A stretch of DNA of 29,550 nt from S146-42 sp965371965 (lineage in GTDB: Bacteria; Planctomycetota; Phycisphaerae; Phycisphaerales; UBA1924): contig CBDVAM010000032.1 in NCBI GenBank assembly GCA_965371965.1, forward strand, positions 1 to 29,550. Reading direction: 5' to 3'. The position numbers were made by a program, and so were the translations under genes. The notes beneath the pieces were generated by a model. That model was not told the origin of the DNA. It was given only the letters and a program-made list of their open reading frames with translations, and did not search any database. Positions within the stretch are counted from its first letter, which is position 1; every line of letters begins with the position of its first letter. This document shows positions 15,985-24,513 of this stretch, one piece after another.

Positions 15985-17040
15985 CTACCCCCCGATCGCC
16001 GACATCGGGCGATCGGGCTGCTCGAAACCAGCTTCGTTGATCCCGTGCTGGGGCTGCTTGGTCCAGACCGAGTCGAGCAGGAAATCCTCGAGCTCGGTGT
16101 CGCTCACGCCATGTCGCAGCGGCACACGCAGGTCGAACTCCTTGGCACTGAACAGGCACGGACGCACCTGCGCGTCCGCGGTGATCCGCAGGCGGCTGCA
16201 CGCGCCGCAAAAAATGCGGGTGACGCTGGCGATAATCCCGACCCCGCCCGGTGAACCGTCGCCGAAGGCGTGGTTCAGGCTGGTGCCGCTGTGCCCGTCG
16301 CGCCCGACGGGCGTCAGGTCGAATCGCGACTGGATAATCTCGAGAATCTCGTCGGCGCTGACGAGCTTCTTGCGATCCCAGGCCCTCGCCGAATCCAGCG
16401 GCATGTACTCGATGAACCGAAGCTCGAAGCCGATATCGCGGGCGAGCGCGACGAGGTCGAGGATCTCGTCGTCGTTCCAGCCGCGCACGATCACGGCGTT
16501 CACCCGCACCGGCTCCAGCCCCACCTCCTTGGCGATTTGGATCGCGTCGATCACGCGCTGGGGCGGGGTCTTGGAGCGGGTGATCGCCGCGAACCGATCC
16601 GGACGCAGCGTGTCGAGGCTGAGCGTGACGCGGCGCAGGCCCAGGCGCTTCCACTCTCGCGCCCGATCAAGATCCATGAGCGAGCCGTTGGTCGTCATGG
16701 CGAGGTCCTTGATGGGAAGTCGGGCCAGCTCGCCGATCAGCTCATCGAGGTGTGCATACACCGTCGGCTCGCCCCCGGTCAGGCGGATCTTCTCGACGCC
16801 GAGACCCACGCACAACCTCGCCACCCGCACCATCTCGGGCACGCTCATCAGCTCGGTCTTTCTCAGGAACCGGATATCCGGCTCCATGCAGTAGGTGCAG
16901 CGGAAGTTGCACCGATCGGTCACGCTCAGACGCAGATCACGGATCGTCCGCCCGTGCGAATCGATCAGGCGACGCCCTCGCTCCTCACGCTTGGGCGGAG
17001 CACGCCCCTGCGATGTGAAGATGGGTAGGTTGAGTTCCAT
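15985..17040 (-). CDS. moaA: GTP 3',8-cyclase MoaA (molybdenum cofactor biosynthesis)
   Basis: A 351-residue radical SAM enzyme catalysing the first step of molybdopterin synthesis from GTP. The radical SAM cluster motif is CNFRCTYC (C44, C48, C51), followed by KIRLTGGEPTVY. The second [4Fe-4S] site is CGAC plus C295 (C278, C281, C295; CxxC-x13-C). The protein ends in the conserved double glycine (SAIGG) that helps form the active site. The start MELNLPIF is chosen by homology; the frame is open upstream and the Shine-Dalgarno signal is weak. Other moa/moe genes are not in the window, so a scattered Mo-cofactor pathway is implied. Confidence 0.97.
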   Translation of the reverse strand: MELNLPIFTSQGRAPPKREERGRRLIDSHGRTIRDLRLSVTDRCNFRCTYCMEPDIRFLRKTELMSVPEMVRVARLCVGLGVEKIRLTGGEPTVYAHLDELIGELARLPIKDLAMTTNGSLMDLDRAREWKRLGLRRVTLSLDTLRPDRFAAITRSKTPPQRVIDAIQIAKEVGLEPVRVNAVIVRGWNDDEILDLVALARDIGFELRFIEYMPLDSARAWDRKKLVSADEILEIIQSRFDLTPVGRDGHSGTSLNHAFGDGSPGGVGIIASVTRIFCGACSRLRITADAQVRPCLFSAKEFDLRVPLRHGVSDTELEDFLLDSVWTKQPQHGINEAGFEQPDRPMSAIGG

Positions 17041-17268
17041 GCGATCAGCGATCGTAGTGCCGGGGGATTGCCCGACGCGCCTTGGGCGGGCAGGGAAACC
17101 GGTCGATAACTCTCGGGTACTCCCTGCTGACAGGTCTAGTTTCGTGGCCCAATCTCGCCACACCAGGGGTTGCCCCTATTGGATCCAGACAGAGAATCGG
17201 CGACACTATCGGGACAGCCAAACACCAGACCAAGCCCCACACCCAAGATCCGACCCAAAGGAACCGCG
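17041..17268. other. Divergent intergenic region between moaA and the first VPS10 gene
   Basis: This 228-bp gap must contain promoters for both genes. A small perfect hairpin, AGGGG-TTG-CCCCT, lies at 17165-17177. I see no strong -35/-10 pair, no riboswitch fold I recognise (including the Moco type) and no credible small gene. Confidence 0.35.
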
Positions 17269-20200
17269 ATGATCCGTGCCCTGACGCTCGCCACCCTCGC
17301 CCTGCTCCACGCACCCGGCGCCCTCGCCCAGACCCTCGACGACGCCTGGCTCGAGACATTCGAGTGGCGCAACATCGGCCCCAGCCGGGGCGGGCGCTCG
17401 AGCACCTCCACCGGCGTTCGCGGCGACCCGCTGACGTACTACTTCGGCGGCACCGGAGGCGGCGTCTGGAAGACCACCAACGCCGGCACCACCTGGAACA
17501 ACGTCTCCGACGACTCGTTCAACACTGGCTCGGTCGGCGCGATCGCCGTCAGCGAGAGCGATCCCAACGTCGTCTACGTCGGCATGGGTGAGCCAGACAT
17601 TCGCGGCAACTTCAGCCATGGCGACGGGGTCTACAAATCAACAGACGCCGGCAAGACCTGGGAGCACATGGGCCTTGGCGATTCGCGCCAGATCGGTCGC
17701 ATCGTCGTCCATCCGCGAGACCCGGACCTCGTCTACGTCGCGGCACTCGGGCACATCTTCGGCCCCAACGCCGAGCGCGGCGTGTACCGCTCCGATGACG
17801 GCGGCAAGACCTGGCAACGCACGCTCTACGTCGATGATCTCACCGGCGCGGTGGATATCTCGATGGACCCGTTCAACGCGAGGATCATGTACGCCGGCAT
17901 GTGGCAGGTCAGCCGCACGCCCTGGAGCATGGATTCCGGCGGCGAGGGCAGCGGGCTCTATCGCTCGACCGACGCCGGCGAGACCTGGGAAGAACTCACC
18001 AGCGGCCTGCCCGAGGGCGTCAAGGGCAAGGTCGGCGTCAGCGCCTCGGGTGCCCAGCGCGACCGCGTGTTCGCCATCATCGAGGCCGACGACGGCGGGG
18101 TGTTCCGCTCCGACGACGCCGGCGACACATGGACGCGCGTGAACGAGGACCGGTCCTTGCGCCAGCGCGCCTGGTACTACTCGCGCATCATGGCAGACCC
18201 CCAGGACGCCGACACCGTCTACGTCATGAACGTCCAGTTCCACAAATCGATCGACGGCGGGCGGAACTACAGCACCATCCGCGTGCCCCACGGCGACAAC
18301 CACTGGCTCTGGATCGACCCCGACAACAACCAACGCATGATCAACTCCAACGACGGCGGCGGAAATGTCAGCTTCGACGGGGGCGCAACCTGGACCGACC
18401 AGACCCGCCAGCCCACCAGCCAGTTCTACCGCGTCACAGTCGACAACTCGTTCCCCTACCGCGTCTACGGCGCGCAGCAGGACAACTCCACAATCACCAT
18501 CTCCAGCCGCAACCGCCTCGGACGCTGGCAGCGCGACTGGTACCCCATCGGCGGCGGCGAGAGCGGCTACATCGCCGTCCGCCCCGACGATCCCGACATC
18601 GTCTACGCCGGCTCCTATGGCGGCTGGCTCACGCGCTATGACCACGACCTCGGCAAGTCCCGAGGCATCAATGTCTGGCCGGAGAATCCCATGGGCGACG
18701 GCCCTGCGCCCCTCCGCCACCGCTTCCAGTGGACCTTCCCCATCATCATCAGCCCCCACGACCACGACACCGTGTACGTCGGCGGCGAACGCCTCTTCAA
18801 GACCACCGACGGCGGGCAGAGCTGGGACGCCATCAGCCCCGATCTCACCACCAACGACAAGCTAAAGCAAGCCTCTAGCGGCGGGCCCATCACCCAGGAC
18901 AACACCTCCGTCGAGTACTACTGCACCATCTTCACGGTCGCCGAGAGCCCGCTCGAAGCCGGGCTCATCTGGACAGGCTCGGACGACGGGCTGGTCCATG
19001 TCACCAGCAACGCCGGCGAGAGTTGGGACAACGTCACGCCCGATGGCATGGGCGACTGGCCGATGATCAGTCTCATCGAGGCCTCGCCGCATGACGCCGA
19101 CACCGCCTACGCCGCGGTAAACCGCTACAAGATGGACGACTTCCGCCCCTACATCTATCGCACGCGAGATCGCGGTGCGACCTGGGATCTGATCGTCGAT
19201 GGCATCGATTCTGGCGCGTTCGTGCGCTCGATCCGCGAGGACCCGGTTCGTGAGGGGCTGCTGTACGCCGCGACAGAAACCGGCGTGTGGATGAGCCTGG
19301 ACGCGGGCGAGAGCTGGCAGAGCATGCAGATGAACCTGCCGAGGACTCCGGTAACGGATGTCGTTGTCAAGGACGATGATCTGGTGATCGCCACCCAGGG
19401 TCGCAGCTTCTGGATCCTGAGCGGATTGGGCGTGCTGCGACAGCTCGACGAGATGGCCGATGCCGATGATCTCCCCGCCACGCTCGATGTCGCGCTGCTT
19501 TCGCCGCCCATCGCGTACCGCCAGCGCTGGGACCGCGTGCGCCTGACCATGCACATGCCCGAAGAACGCGACGAGGACATGTCACTCGCCATCCTGGATG
19601 ATGGCGGCGAAGTGCTGCGCGAGTACGAGATCAAGGATTCCGGCGGCCAAGACGCAATCGGCGTCAGCCCAGGCATGAATCAGTGGTCGTGGGACATGCG
19701 CCTGGAGCGGGCGACCCGCGTGCCCGGCGCCGTCGGCTGGCCCGGCATGCCCTCCGGCCCGCGGGTTCCCCCGGGCTCGTACACCGTCGAGCTGCGCGCA
19801 GGCGATGAGACGATCGCGTCTCAGGAGATCGAAATTCTGGGCGATCCGCGCATCGACACCACCGCAGACGAGTACGCAGAGCAGTACGCATTCCTGCTGG
19901 AAATCAACGAGGCCATCGACGAGGCCCACACGGGCGTGAACACCATCCGCGCGATCCGCTCACAGATCGATTCCACGCTCAAGCGTGCCGCCGAGGCCGA
20001 GCTCGATGAGGACCTCAAGGAGGCCGCCGACGCGATCAAAGAGACCATCACCGAGATCGAGACCGCGATCCTCCAGACCAAGTCCAAGAGCTCCCAGGAC
20101 CCGCTGAACTTCCCGGTCCGCCTCAACGACAAGATCGCGGCCCTCGCCTTCCAGGTCGATGGCGATTATCCCCCAACCCGCCAGAGCCGAGACGTTTTCG

Positions 20201-20337
20201 AGCATCTGCGGGCCTTGCTCGACGAGCAGCTCGACCGCCTCGACACCGTGCTGGATGAGGATGTCCCGGCGTTCAACGACCTGGTCGCCAAGGCCAACGT
20301 GCCGGCGGTCGTGCTCGATGAGCCAGACAAGGACTGA
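17269..20337 (+). CDS. Exported VPS10/sortilin-like BNR beta-propeller protein
   Basis: A 1022-residue protein starting MIRALTLATL, with AAGGAA 6 nt upstream and a signal peptide cut after GALA. It is built of many BNR/Asp-box repeats (pattern S/T-x-D-x-G-x-T-W), for example KSTDAGKTWEHM, RSDDGGKTWQRT, RSTDAGETWEEL, KTTDGGQSWDAI and SNAGESWDNV, forming one or two large beta-propellers over roughly residues 25-740. The later part has a strand-rich region and a helical, charged segment (about 880-1000) that may form a coiled coil. Such proteins are often labelled glycosyl hydrolase or sortilin-like; no enzymatic residues can be assigned. They are probably envelope or extracellular binding proteins. 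A shorter-linker paralogue of the next gene. Confidence 0.9.
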   Translation: MIRALTLATLALLHAPGALAQTLDDAWLETFEWRNIGPSRGGRSSTSTGVRGDPLTYYFGGTGGGVWKTTNAGTTWNNVSDDSFNTGSVGAIAVSESDPNVVYVGMGEPDIRGNFSHGDGVYKSTDAGKTWEHMGLGDSRQIGRIVVHPRDPDLVYVAALGHIFGPNAERGVYRSDDGGKTWQRTLYVDDLTGAVDISMDPFNARIMYAGMWQVSRTPWSMDSGGEGSGLYRSTDAGETWEELTSGLPEGVKGKVGVSASGAQRDRVFAIIEADDGGVFRSDDAGDTWTRVNEDRSLRQRAWYYSRIMADPQDADTVYVMNVQFHKSIDGGRNYSTIRVPHGDNHWLWIDPDNNQRMINSNDGGGNVSFDGGATWTDQTRQPTSQFYRVTVDNSFPYRVYGAQQDNSTITISSRNRLGRWQRDWYPIGGGESGYIAVRPDDPDIVYAGSYGGWLTRYDHDLGKSRGINVWPENPMGDGPAPLRHRFQWTFPIIISPHDHDTVYVGGERLFKTTDGGQSWDAISPDLTTNDKLKQASSGGPITQDNTSVEYYCTIFTVAESPLEAGLIWTGSDDGLVHVTSNAGESWDNVTPDGMGDWPMISLIEASPHDADTAYAAVNRYKMDDFRPYIYRTRDRGATWDLIVDGIDSGAFVRSIREDPVREGLLYAATETGVWMSLDAGESWQSMQMNLPRTPVTDVVVKDDDLVIATQGRSFWILSGLGVLRQLDEMADADDLPATLDVALLSPPIAYRQRWDRVRLTMHMPEERDEDMSLAILDDGGEVLREYEIKDSGGQDAIGVSPGMNQWSWDMRLERATRVPGAVGWPGMPSGPRVPPGSYTVELRAGDETIASQEIEILGDPRIDTTADEYAEQYAFLLEINEAIDEAHTGVNTIRAIRSQIDSTLKRAAEAELDEDLKEAADAIKETITEIETAILQTKSKSSQDPLNFPVRLNDKIAALAFQVDGDYPPTRQSRDVFEHLRALLDEQLDRLDTVLDEDVPAFNDLVAKANVPAVVLDEPDKD

Positions 20338-20490
20338 CTCGGGAAACCCCCGGCCCAGGATTCTCGGGCGTGGCTGGAGCCAGATGGGGATTCACCCGAC
20401 CCAAAGAAGTGGCGACGCAACCCTTGGGTTCGCCGCGAATATCCGGTAGCATCGAATAGTCGGGCTCAACCGACGCGGAGGGAGCGGTCC
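20338..20490. other. Intergenic region between the two VPS10 genes
   Basis: The 153-bp gap contains the candidate promoter at 20424-20452 and a GGAGGGAG ribosome binding site just before the second gene. No clear terminator hairpin with a T-run is seen after the first gene. Confidence 0.4.
20424..20452 (+). promoter_or_regulatory. Candidate sigma-70-type promoter of the second VPS10 gene
   Basis: TTGGGT (20424-20429) and TAGCAT (20447-20452) are spaced 17 bp apart, with three and four matches to the -35 and -10 consensus. It lies 38 bp before the ATG. Only a weak match, but well placed. Confidence 0.3.
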
Positions 20491-23400
20491 ATGAGATTCT
20501 CGATTCGTGACGTGCGTGGGGCGATTGCCCCCATCGCTCTGGTGACCCTGCCCGCCATCGCTCTGGGCGGCGATGAGCCGACCTTCGACCCCGCATGGGC
20601 CGAGGCCTTCACCTGGCGCTCGATCGGCCCGGCGAACATGAGCGGACGCATCGTCGATATCGACGTCCACCCCGAGGACCACTCGCTGTGGCTCATCTCG
20701 ACGGCCTCGGGCGGTTTGCTCAAAACCACCAACGCCGGCGCAACCTTCGAGTATCTCTTCCAGGACCAATCCACGGTCTCGATCGGCGCAACCGCGATCG
20801 CCGCCAGCGATCCGCAGATCATCTGGATCGGCACCGGCGAACAGAATCCCCGCAACAGCTCTTCCTGGGGCGACGGCGTCTACAAGAGCACCGATGGCGG
20901 CGACACCTGGACCCACATGGGCCTCAAAGAAACCTTCACCACCGGCGACATCCTCATCCACCCCGAGGACCCCGACATCGTCTTCGTCGGCGCGATGGGA
21001 CGCACCTGGGGCACCAACCCCGAGCGCGGCCTGTTCAAGACCACCGACGGCGGCGAGACCTGGGAGAAGATCCTCTATGTCGATGACACCACCGGCGTCA
21101 TCGACCTCACCATGCACCCCGACAATCCAGACATCATGCTGTGCGCCATGTGGGAGCGCCTGCGCGACGAGTTCGACACCAACGATCCCAAGAAGCGCCA
21201 CGGCCCCGGTGCCGGGCTCTATAAGACCACCGACGCCGGCGAGAGTTGGAAGAAGATCAACCAGGGCTTGCCATCGGTCAATATCGGTCGCCTGGGCATG
21301 GACTGGTCGCTCTCCGAACCCGACACGCTCTACATGCTCGTGGACACCGAGCAGATCGGCATGGGCGGCACCGAGACACCCGCGTTCTTGGGCGTTTCTT
21401 CTGGCGATGCCGACGTGGGCGCGCGCGTGACGAACGTCGTAGAGGAAACCCCCGCCGCCGAGGCCGGCCTCGAGGACGACGACATCATCATCGAGTTCGA
21501 TGGCGAGACGGTCCTGAGCAGCAACGACCTCACCTCCAAGATCCGGCGCAAGGCGCCCGAGGACGAGGTGGTTCTCGCGGTCGTGCGTGACGGCGAGATC
21601 ATGGAGTTCGACGTCACCCTCGCCGAGCATCCGGACCCCGACGCCAAGCCCTTCCAATCCGACCTCGACGGGCAAGCCCCAAACGTCTCCGACCAGCAGG
21701 GCGAGGACGGCGTCGAGACCGGCGGGCTCTTCAAGAGCAGCGACGCCGGCGACAGCTGGACCCGCGTCAACAGCATCAACCCCCGCCCCATGTACTTCTC
21801 CAAGGTCGCCATCGATCCCCAAGACCCCACCTATCAGTGGGTCGCCGGCGTCTCGCTCATGCGATCGGTCGATGGCGGCGAGACCTACACCCGCGACGGC
21901 GGCCCCGGCGTCCACGCCGACGGGCACGCCTTCTGGATAGACCCAAACGACGGACGCCACATCCTCGTCGGCTGCGACGGCGGGCTCTATGAGACCCACG
22001 ACCGCGGCACCTCCTGGAGACACTACAACCAGTTCGCAATCGGACAGTTCTACCACGTCACCACCGATAACCAGCCTCTCTACATGGTCTACGGCGGCCT
22101 CCAGGATAACGGCTCCTGGGGCGCACCCAACCGCACTCGCTCGGGCTCGGGCACAGACAACACCGACTGGTTCCGCATCGGTGGCGGCGACGGCTTCATC
22201 TGCCTCGTAGACCCCGAAGATCCCGACCAGCTCTACATGGCGAGCCAGAACGGCGGCATCCGGCGCAGCAACCTCCGCACCGGCGATTCCCGCAGCCTCC
22301 GCCCACGCCCAGAACGCGGCAGCGATCTCGAGTACCGCTTCAACTGGAAGACCCCCTTCGCGCTCAGCAGCCACAACTCCAGAATCTACTACGCCGCCGG
22401 AAACTACGTCTTCCGCTCCATCGCCAAGGGCGACAACATGGAACTCATCAGCCCCGAGATCACCCGCACCAATCGCGGCACCGCCACCGCCTTCAGCGAA
22501 TCGCCCGCCGACTCCGATGTGCTCTACGTCGGCACCGACGACGGCGCGCTCTGGGTGACCGAAGACGGCGGCGACGAGTGGTTCAACATCATCTACCCCC
22601 GCGAGCCCGACCCCATCGAAGAGGACGAAGAGGAGCCCGAGACCGAGCAGTCCGATGAAGCCGACGAGGCTCAGTCCGATGAAGGCGAGTCTGACGAAGC
22701 CGAATCCGAGGAAGCTGAGTCTGACGAAGCAGAGCCCGAAGAAGCCCAATCAGAGGAGACCGAATCTGACGAGAGCGAGGCACCACCCGCTCGAACCGAA
22801 CGCCCCACCCCCAGGCGCGGCGGGCGACGCCCCGGCGGCGCAGAACAGGGCCAACGCGGACAGCCCGGCGGACAGGGCGGTCGCGCCGGCGCAATGTTCG
22901 AGAATCTCGACCAGAACGGCAACGGCAAGCTGTCAAAGGATGAGATCCCCGAACGCATGCGCGGGTTCATCGCCAACGCCGACACCAATGCCGACGGCGA
23001 TATCACCCTGGCCGAACTCCAGGCCTCCTTCCAGAATCGCGCCGGCGGATTCGCCCAGCGCGGTGGAGCGGGTGAGCGCGGTGGAGCGGACCGGCGAGGA
23101 GGTGGCGACCAGCCCCGACGCGCTCGCGAAGGTGGAACACGTCGCCCGACAGTCGAGCAGGACCAACCCGAGCAAGACCAGCCCGAGCAGGCCAGCGATG
23201 ACCCCATCACCGGCACCTGGGTCCTCAGCACGTCCAACCAGTTCGGCGAGAGCGAGACCACGCTGGACATCACCCGCAACGAGGACGGCTCGCTCCAGGG
23301 ACGCCTCACCAGCGACTTCCTCGACAACAAGACCGACTCGCTCACCTTCAATGAGGAGACCGGTGAGATCACATTCAAGTTCACAACCAACTTCGGCGAC

Positions 23401-24363
23401 GCCTCGGGCTCGGCCAAAGTCGACGGCGACTCTATCACCGGCACCTTCAACTTCGGCGGACAGTTCGAGACCGAGTTCACCGGCACGCGCGAGCACGAAG
23501 CGACCGACGAGCCCACAGGCGCAACGCTCGAAAGCCTCATCCCCGGCCCCGGGCGATTCAGCTCCATCGAAGCCTCTCGCTACAGCGCCGGACGCGTCTA
23601 CGCCACCATCGACCGCCACTACTACGACGACACCGGCGCCTACGTCGTCATGTCTAGCGACTTCGGCAAGTCCTGGGAACTGCTCAGCAACGATCTCCCC
23701 GACGGCTCGGCCCGCGTCATCCGCGAGGATCTGAAGAACCAGAACCTCCTCTATCTCGGCACCGAGTTCGCCCTGTTCATCTCCATCGACCGTGGCGCGA
23801 CCTGGACCAAGTTCAATAACAACCTCCCCACCGTCGCAATCCACGAGATCGCCCAGCACCCCATCAGCGGCGAGATCGTCGCCGGCACCCACGGACGCAG
23901 CGTCTGGGCCGCGGACATCACGCCCCTCCGCTCGCTCGACGATTCCGCCCTCAGCGCCCCGGCCCACCTCATCGCGCCCGCCAAGGTCATCCGCTGGCAC
24001 AACGTGCCCAGCGGCGGCAGCGTCGGCGGCGTCGGCTTCTTCCGGGGTCAGAACCCCGACAACAACGCCCACATCTACTTCATGCTCAACGGCGCAAACA
24101 ACGTCTCGCTCAAGATCCTGTCCGCCGACGGCACGCTCGTCCGCCAGTTCACAGACCTCGAGACCAAGAACGGGCTCAACCACGTCCAGTGGGACATGCG
24201 CCAAGCGCCGCCCGCCGGCGCTCAAGGGCAAGGACGAGGACGCGGGCGTTTCCGGCGCGGACGCCAGGTCGGGCTGGGCACCTACCGCGTGGTCCTCGAA
24301 GCCGGCTCCATGCGCATGGAGCGAACCCTGGTCATCGAGGCCGATCCGGAGTACGCCAACTAG
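20491..24363 (+). CDS. Giant exported VPS10/BNR propeller protein with PDZ, acidic, EF-hand and beta-barrel-like insertions
   Basis: A 1290-residue protein with GGAGGGAG about 7 nt upstream and a signal peptide ending near ALGG. The frame of the protein is the same BNR propeller as its upstream neighbour (LLKTTNAGATFEYL, KTTDGGETWEKIL, KTTDAGESWKKI). Four segments interrupt it. A PDZ-like domain spans about residues 298-385 (FLGVSSGDADVGARV, ETPAAEAGLEDDDIIIEF). A Glu/Asp/Ser-rich run spans about 708-766. A Pro/Arg/Gly-rich link then leads to two EF-hand loops, DQNGNGKLSKDE (807-818) and DTNADGDITLAE (831-842). An all-beta segment, about 903-1005, starts ITGTWVLSTSNQFGE. The propeller then resumes (RGATWTKFNN, VAGTHGRSVWAAD). 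Calcium binding by the EF loops is likely from their residues; the role is unknown. Confidence 0.88.
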   Translation: MRFSIRDVRGAIAPIALVTLPAIALGGDEPTFDPAWAEAFTWRSIGPANMSGRIVDIDVHPEDHSLWLISTASGGLLKTTNAGATFEYLFQDQSTVSIGATAIAASDPQIIWIGTGEQNPRNSSSWGDGVYKSTDGGDTWTHMGLKETFTTGDILIHPEDPDIVFVGAMGRTWGTNPERGLFKTTDGGETWEKILYVDDTTGVIDLTMHPDNPDIMLCAMWERLRDEFDTNDPKKRHGPGAGLYKTTDAGESWKKINQGLPSVNIGRLGMDWSLSEPDTLYMLVDTEQIGMGGTETPAFLGVSSGDADVGARVTNVVEETPAAEAGLEDDDIIIEFDGETVLSSNDLTSKIRRKAPEDEVVLAVVRDGEIMEFDVTLAEHPDPDAKPFQSDLDGQAPNVSDQQGEDGVETGGLFKSSDAGDSWTRVNSINPRPMYFSKVAIDPQDPTYQWVAGVSLMRSVDGGETYTRDGGPGVHADGHAFWIDPNDGRHILVGCDGGLYETHDRGTSWRHYNQFAIGQFYHVTTDNQPLYMVYGGLQDNGSWGAPNRTRSGSGTDNTDWFRIGGGDGFICLVDPEDPDQLYMASQNGGIRRSNLRTGDSRSLRPRPERGSDLEYRFNWKTPFALSSHNSRIYYAAGNYVFRSIAKGDNMELISPEITRTNRGTATAFSESPADSDVLYVGTDDGALWVTEDGGDEWFNIIYPREPDPIEEDEEEPETEQSDEADEAQSDEGESDEAESEEAESDEAEPEEAQSEETESDESEAPPARTERPTPRRGGRRPGGAEQGQRGQPGGQGGRAGAMFENLDQNGNGKLSKDEIPERMRGFIANADTNADGDITLAELQASFQNRAGGFAQRGGAGERGGADRRGGGDQPRRAREGGTRRPTVEQDQPEQDQPEQASDDPITGTWVLSTSNQFGESETTLDITRNEDGSLQGRLTSDFLDNKTDSLTFNEETGEITFKFTTNFGDASGSAKVDGDSITGTFNFGGQFETEFTGTREHEATDEPTGATLESLIPGPGRFSSIEASRYSAGRVYATIDRHYYDDTGAYVVMSSDFGKSWELLSNDLPDGSARVIREDLKNQNLLYLGTEFALFISIDRGATWTKFNNNLPTVAIHEIAQHPISGEIVAGTHGRSVWAADITPLRSLDDSALSAPAHLIAPAKVIRWHNVPSGGSVGGVGFFRGQNPDNNAHIYFMLNGANNVSLKILSADGTLVRQFTDLETKNGLNHVQWDMRQAPPAGAQGQGRGRGRFRRGRQVGLGTYRVVLEAGSMRMERTLVIEADPEYAN

Positions 24364-24513
24364 GCCGGTCTGACGGCCTCAATCCAACAGAGGCCCTGGC
24401 GCAAGCCTGGGCTCCGCCTCCAAACCACAAGCCACCAGAGGCCCTGGCGCAAGCCCGGGCTCTTCCTCCAAACCCCAAGCCCAGGCTCGCGCCAGGGCCT
24501 CTATGCTCCGCCC
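24364..24513. repeat. Tandem plus inverted hairpin repeats between VPS10 and tyrS
   Basis: A 48-bp unit is present twice in tandem (24389-24436 and 24437-24484, about 42 of 48 bases equal), each beginning AGAGGCCCTGGCGCAAGCC. An inverted copy of its first 25 bp lies at 24478-24502. Each arm alone can fold as GCCC-T-GGC around a GCAA or GCGA loop, and copy 2 with copy 3 can form a long hairpin (stem about 25 bp, loop 16). The inverted copy ends 11 bp before the tyrS ATG, leaving no room for a normal Shine-Dalgarno site. The same element recurs at 29444-29530. Termination, REP-like or RNA-processing roles are all possible. Confidence 0.9.

Noticed and set aside
20392..22749. 785-codon open frame on the minus strand opposite the second VPS10 gene
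   Set aside because: It is antisense to a well-supported BNR repeat gene, has a composition dictated by the plus-strand codons and no recognisable domain or ribosome binding site.
24364..24513. T-box riboswitch before tyrS
   Set aside because: No T-box sequence or specifier stem is visible; the region is explained by hairpin repeats.
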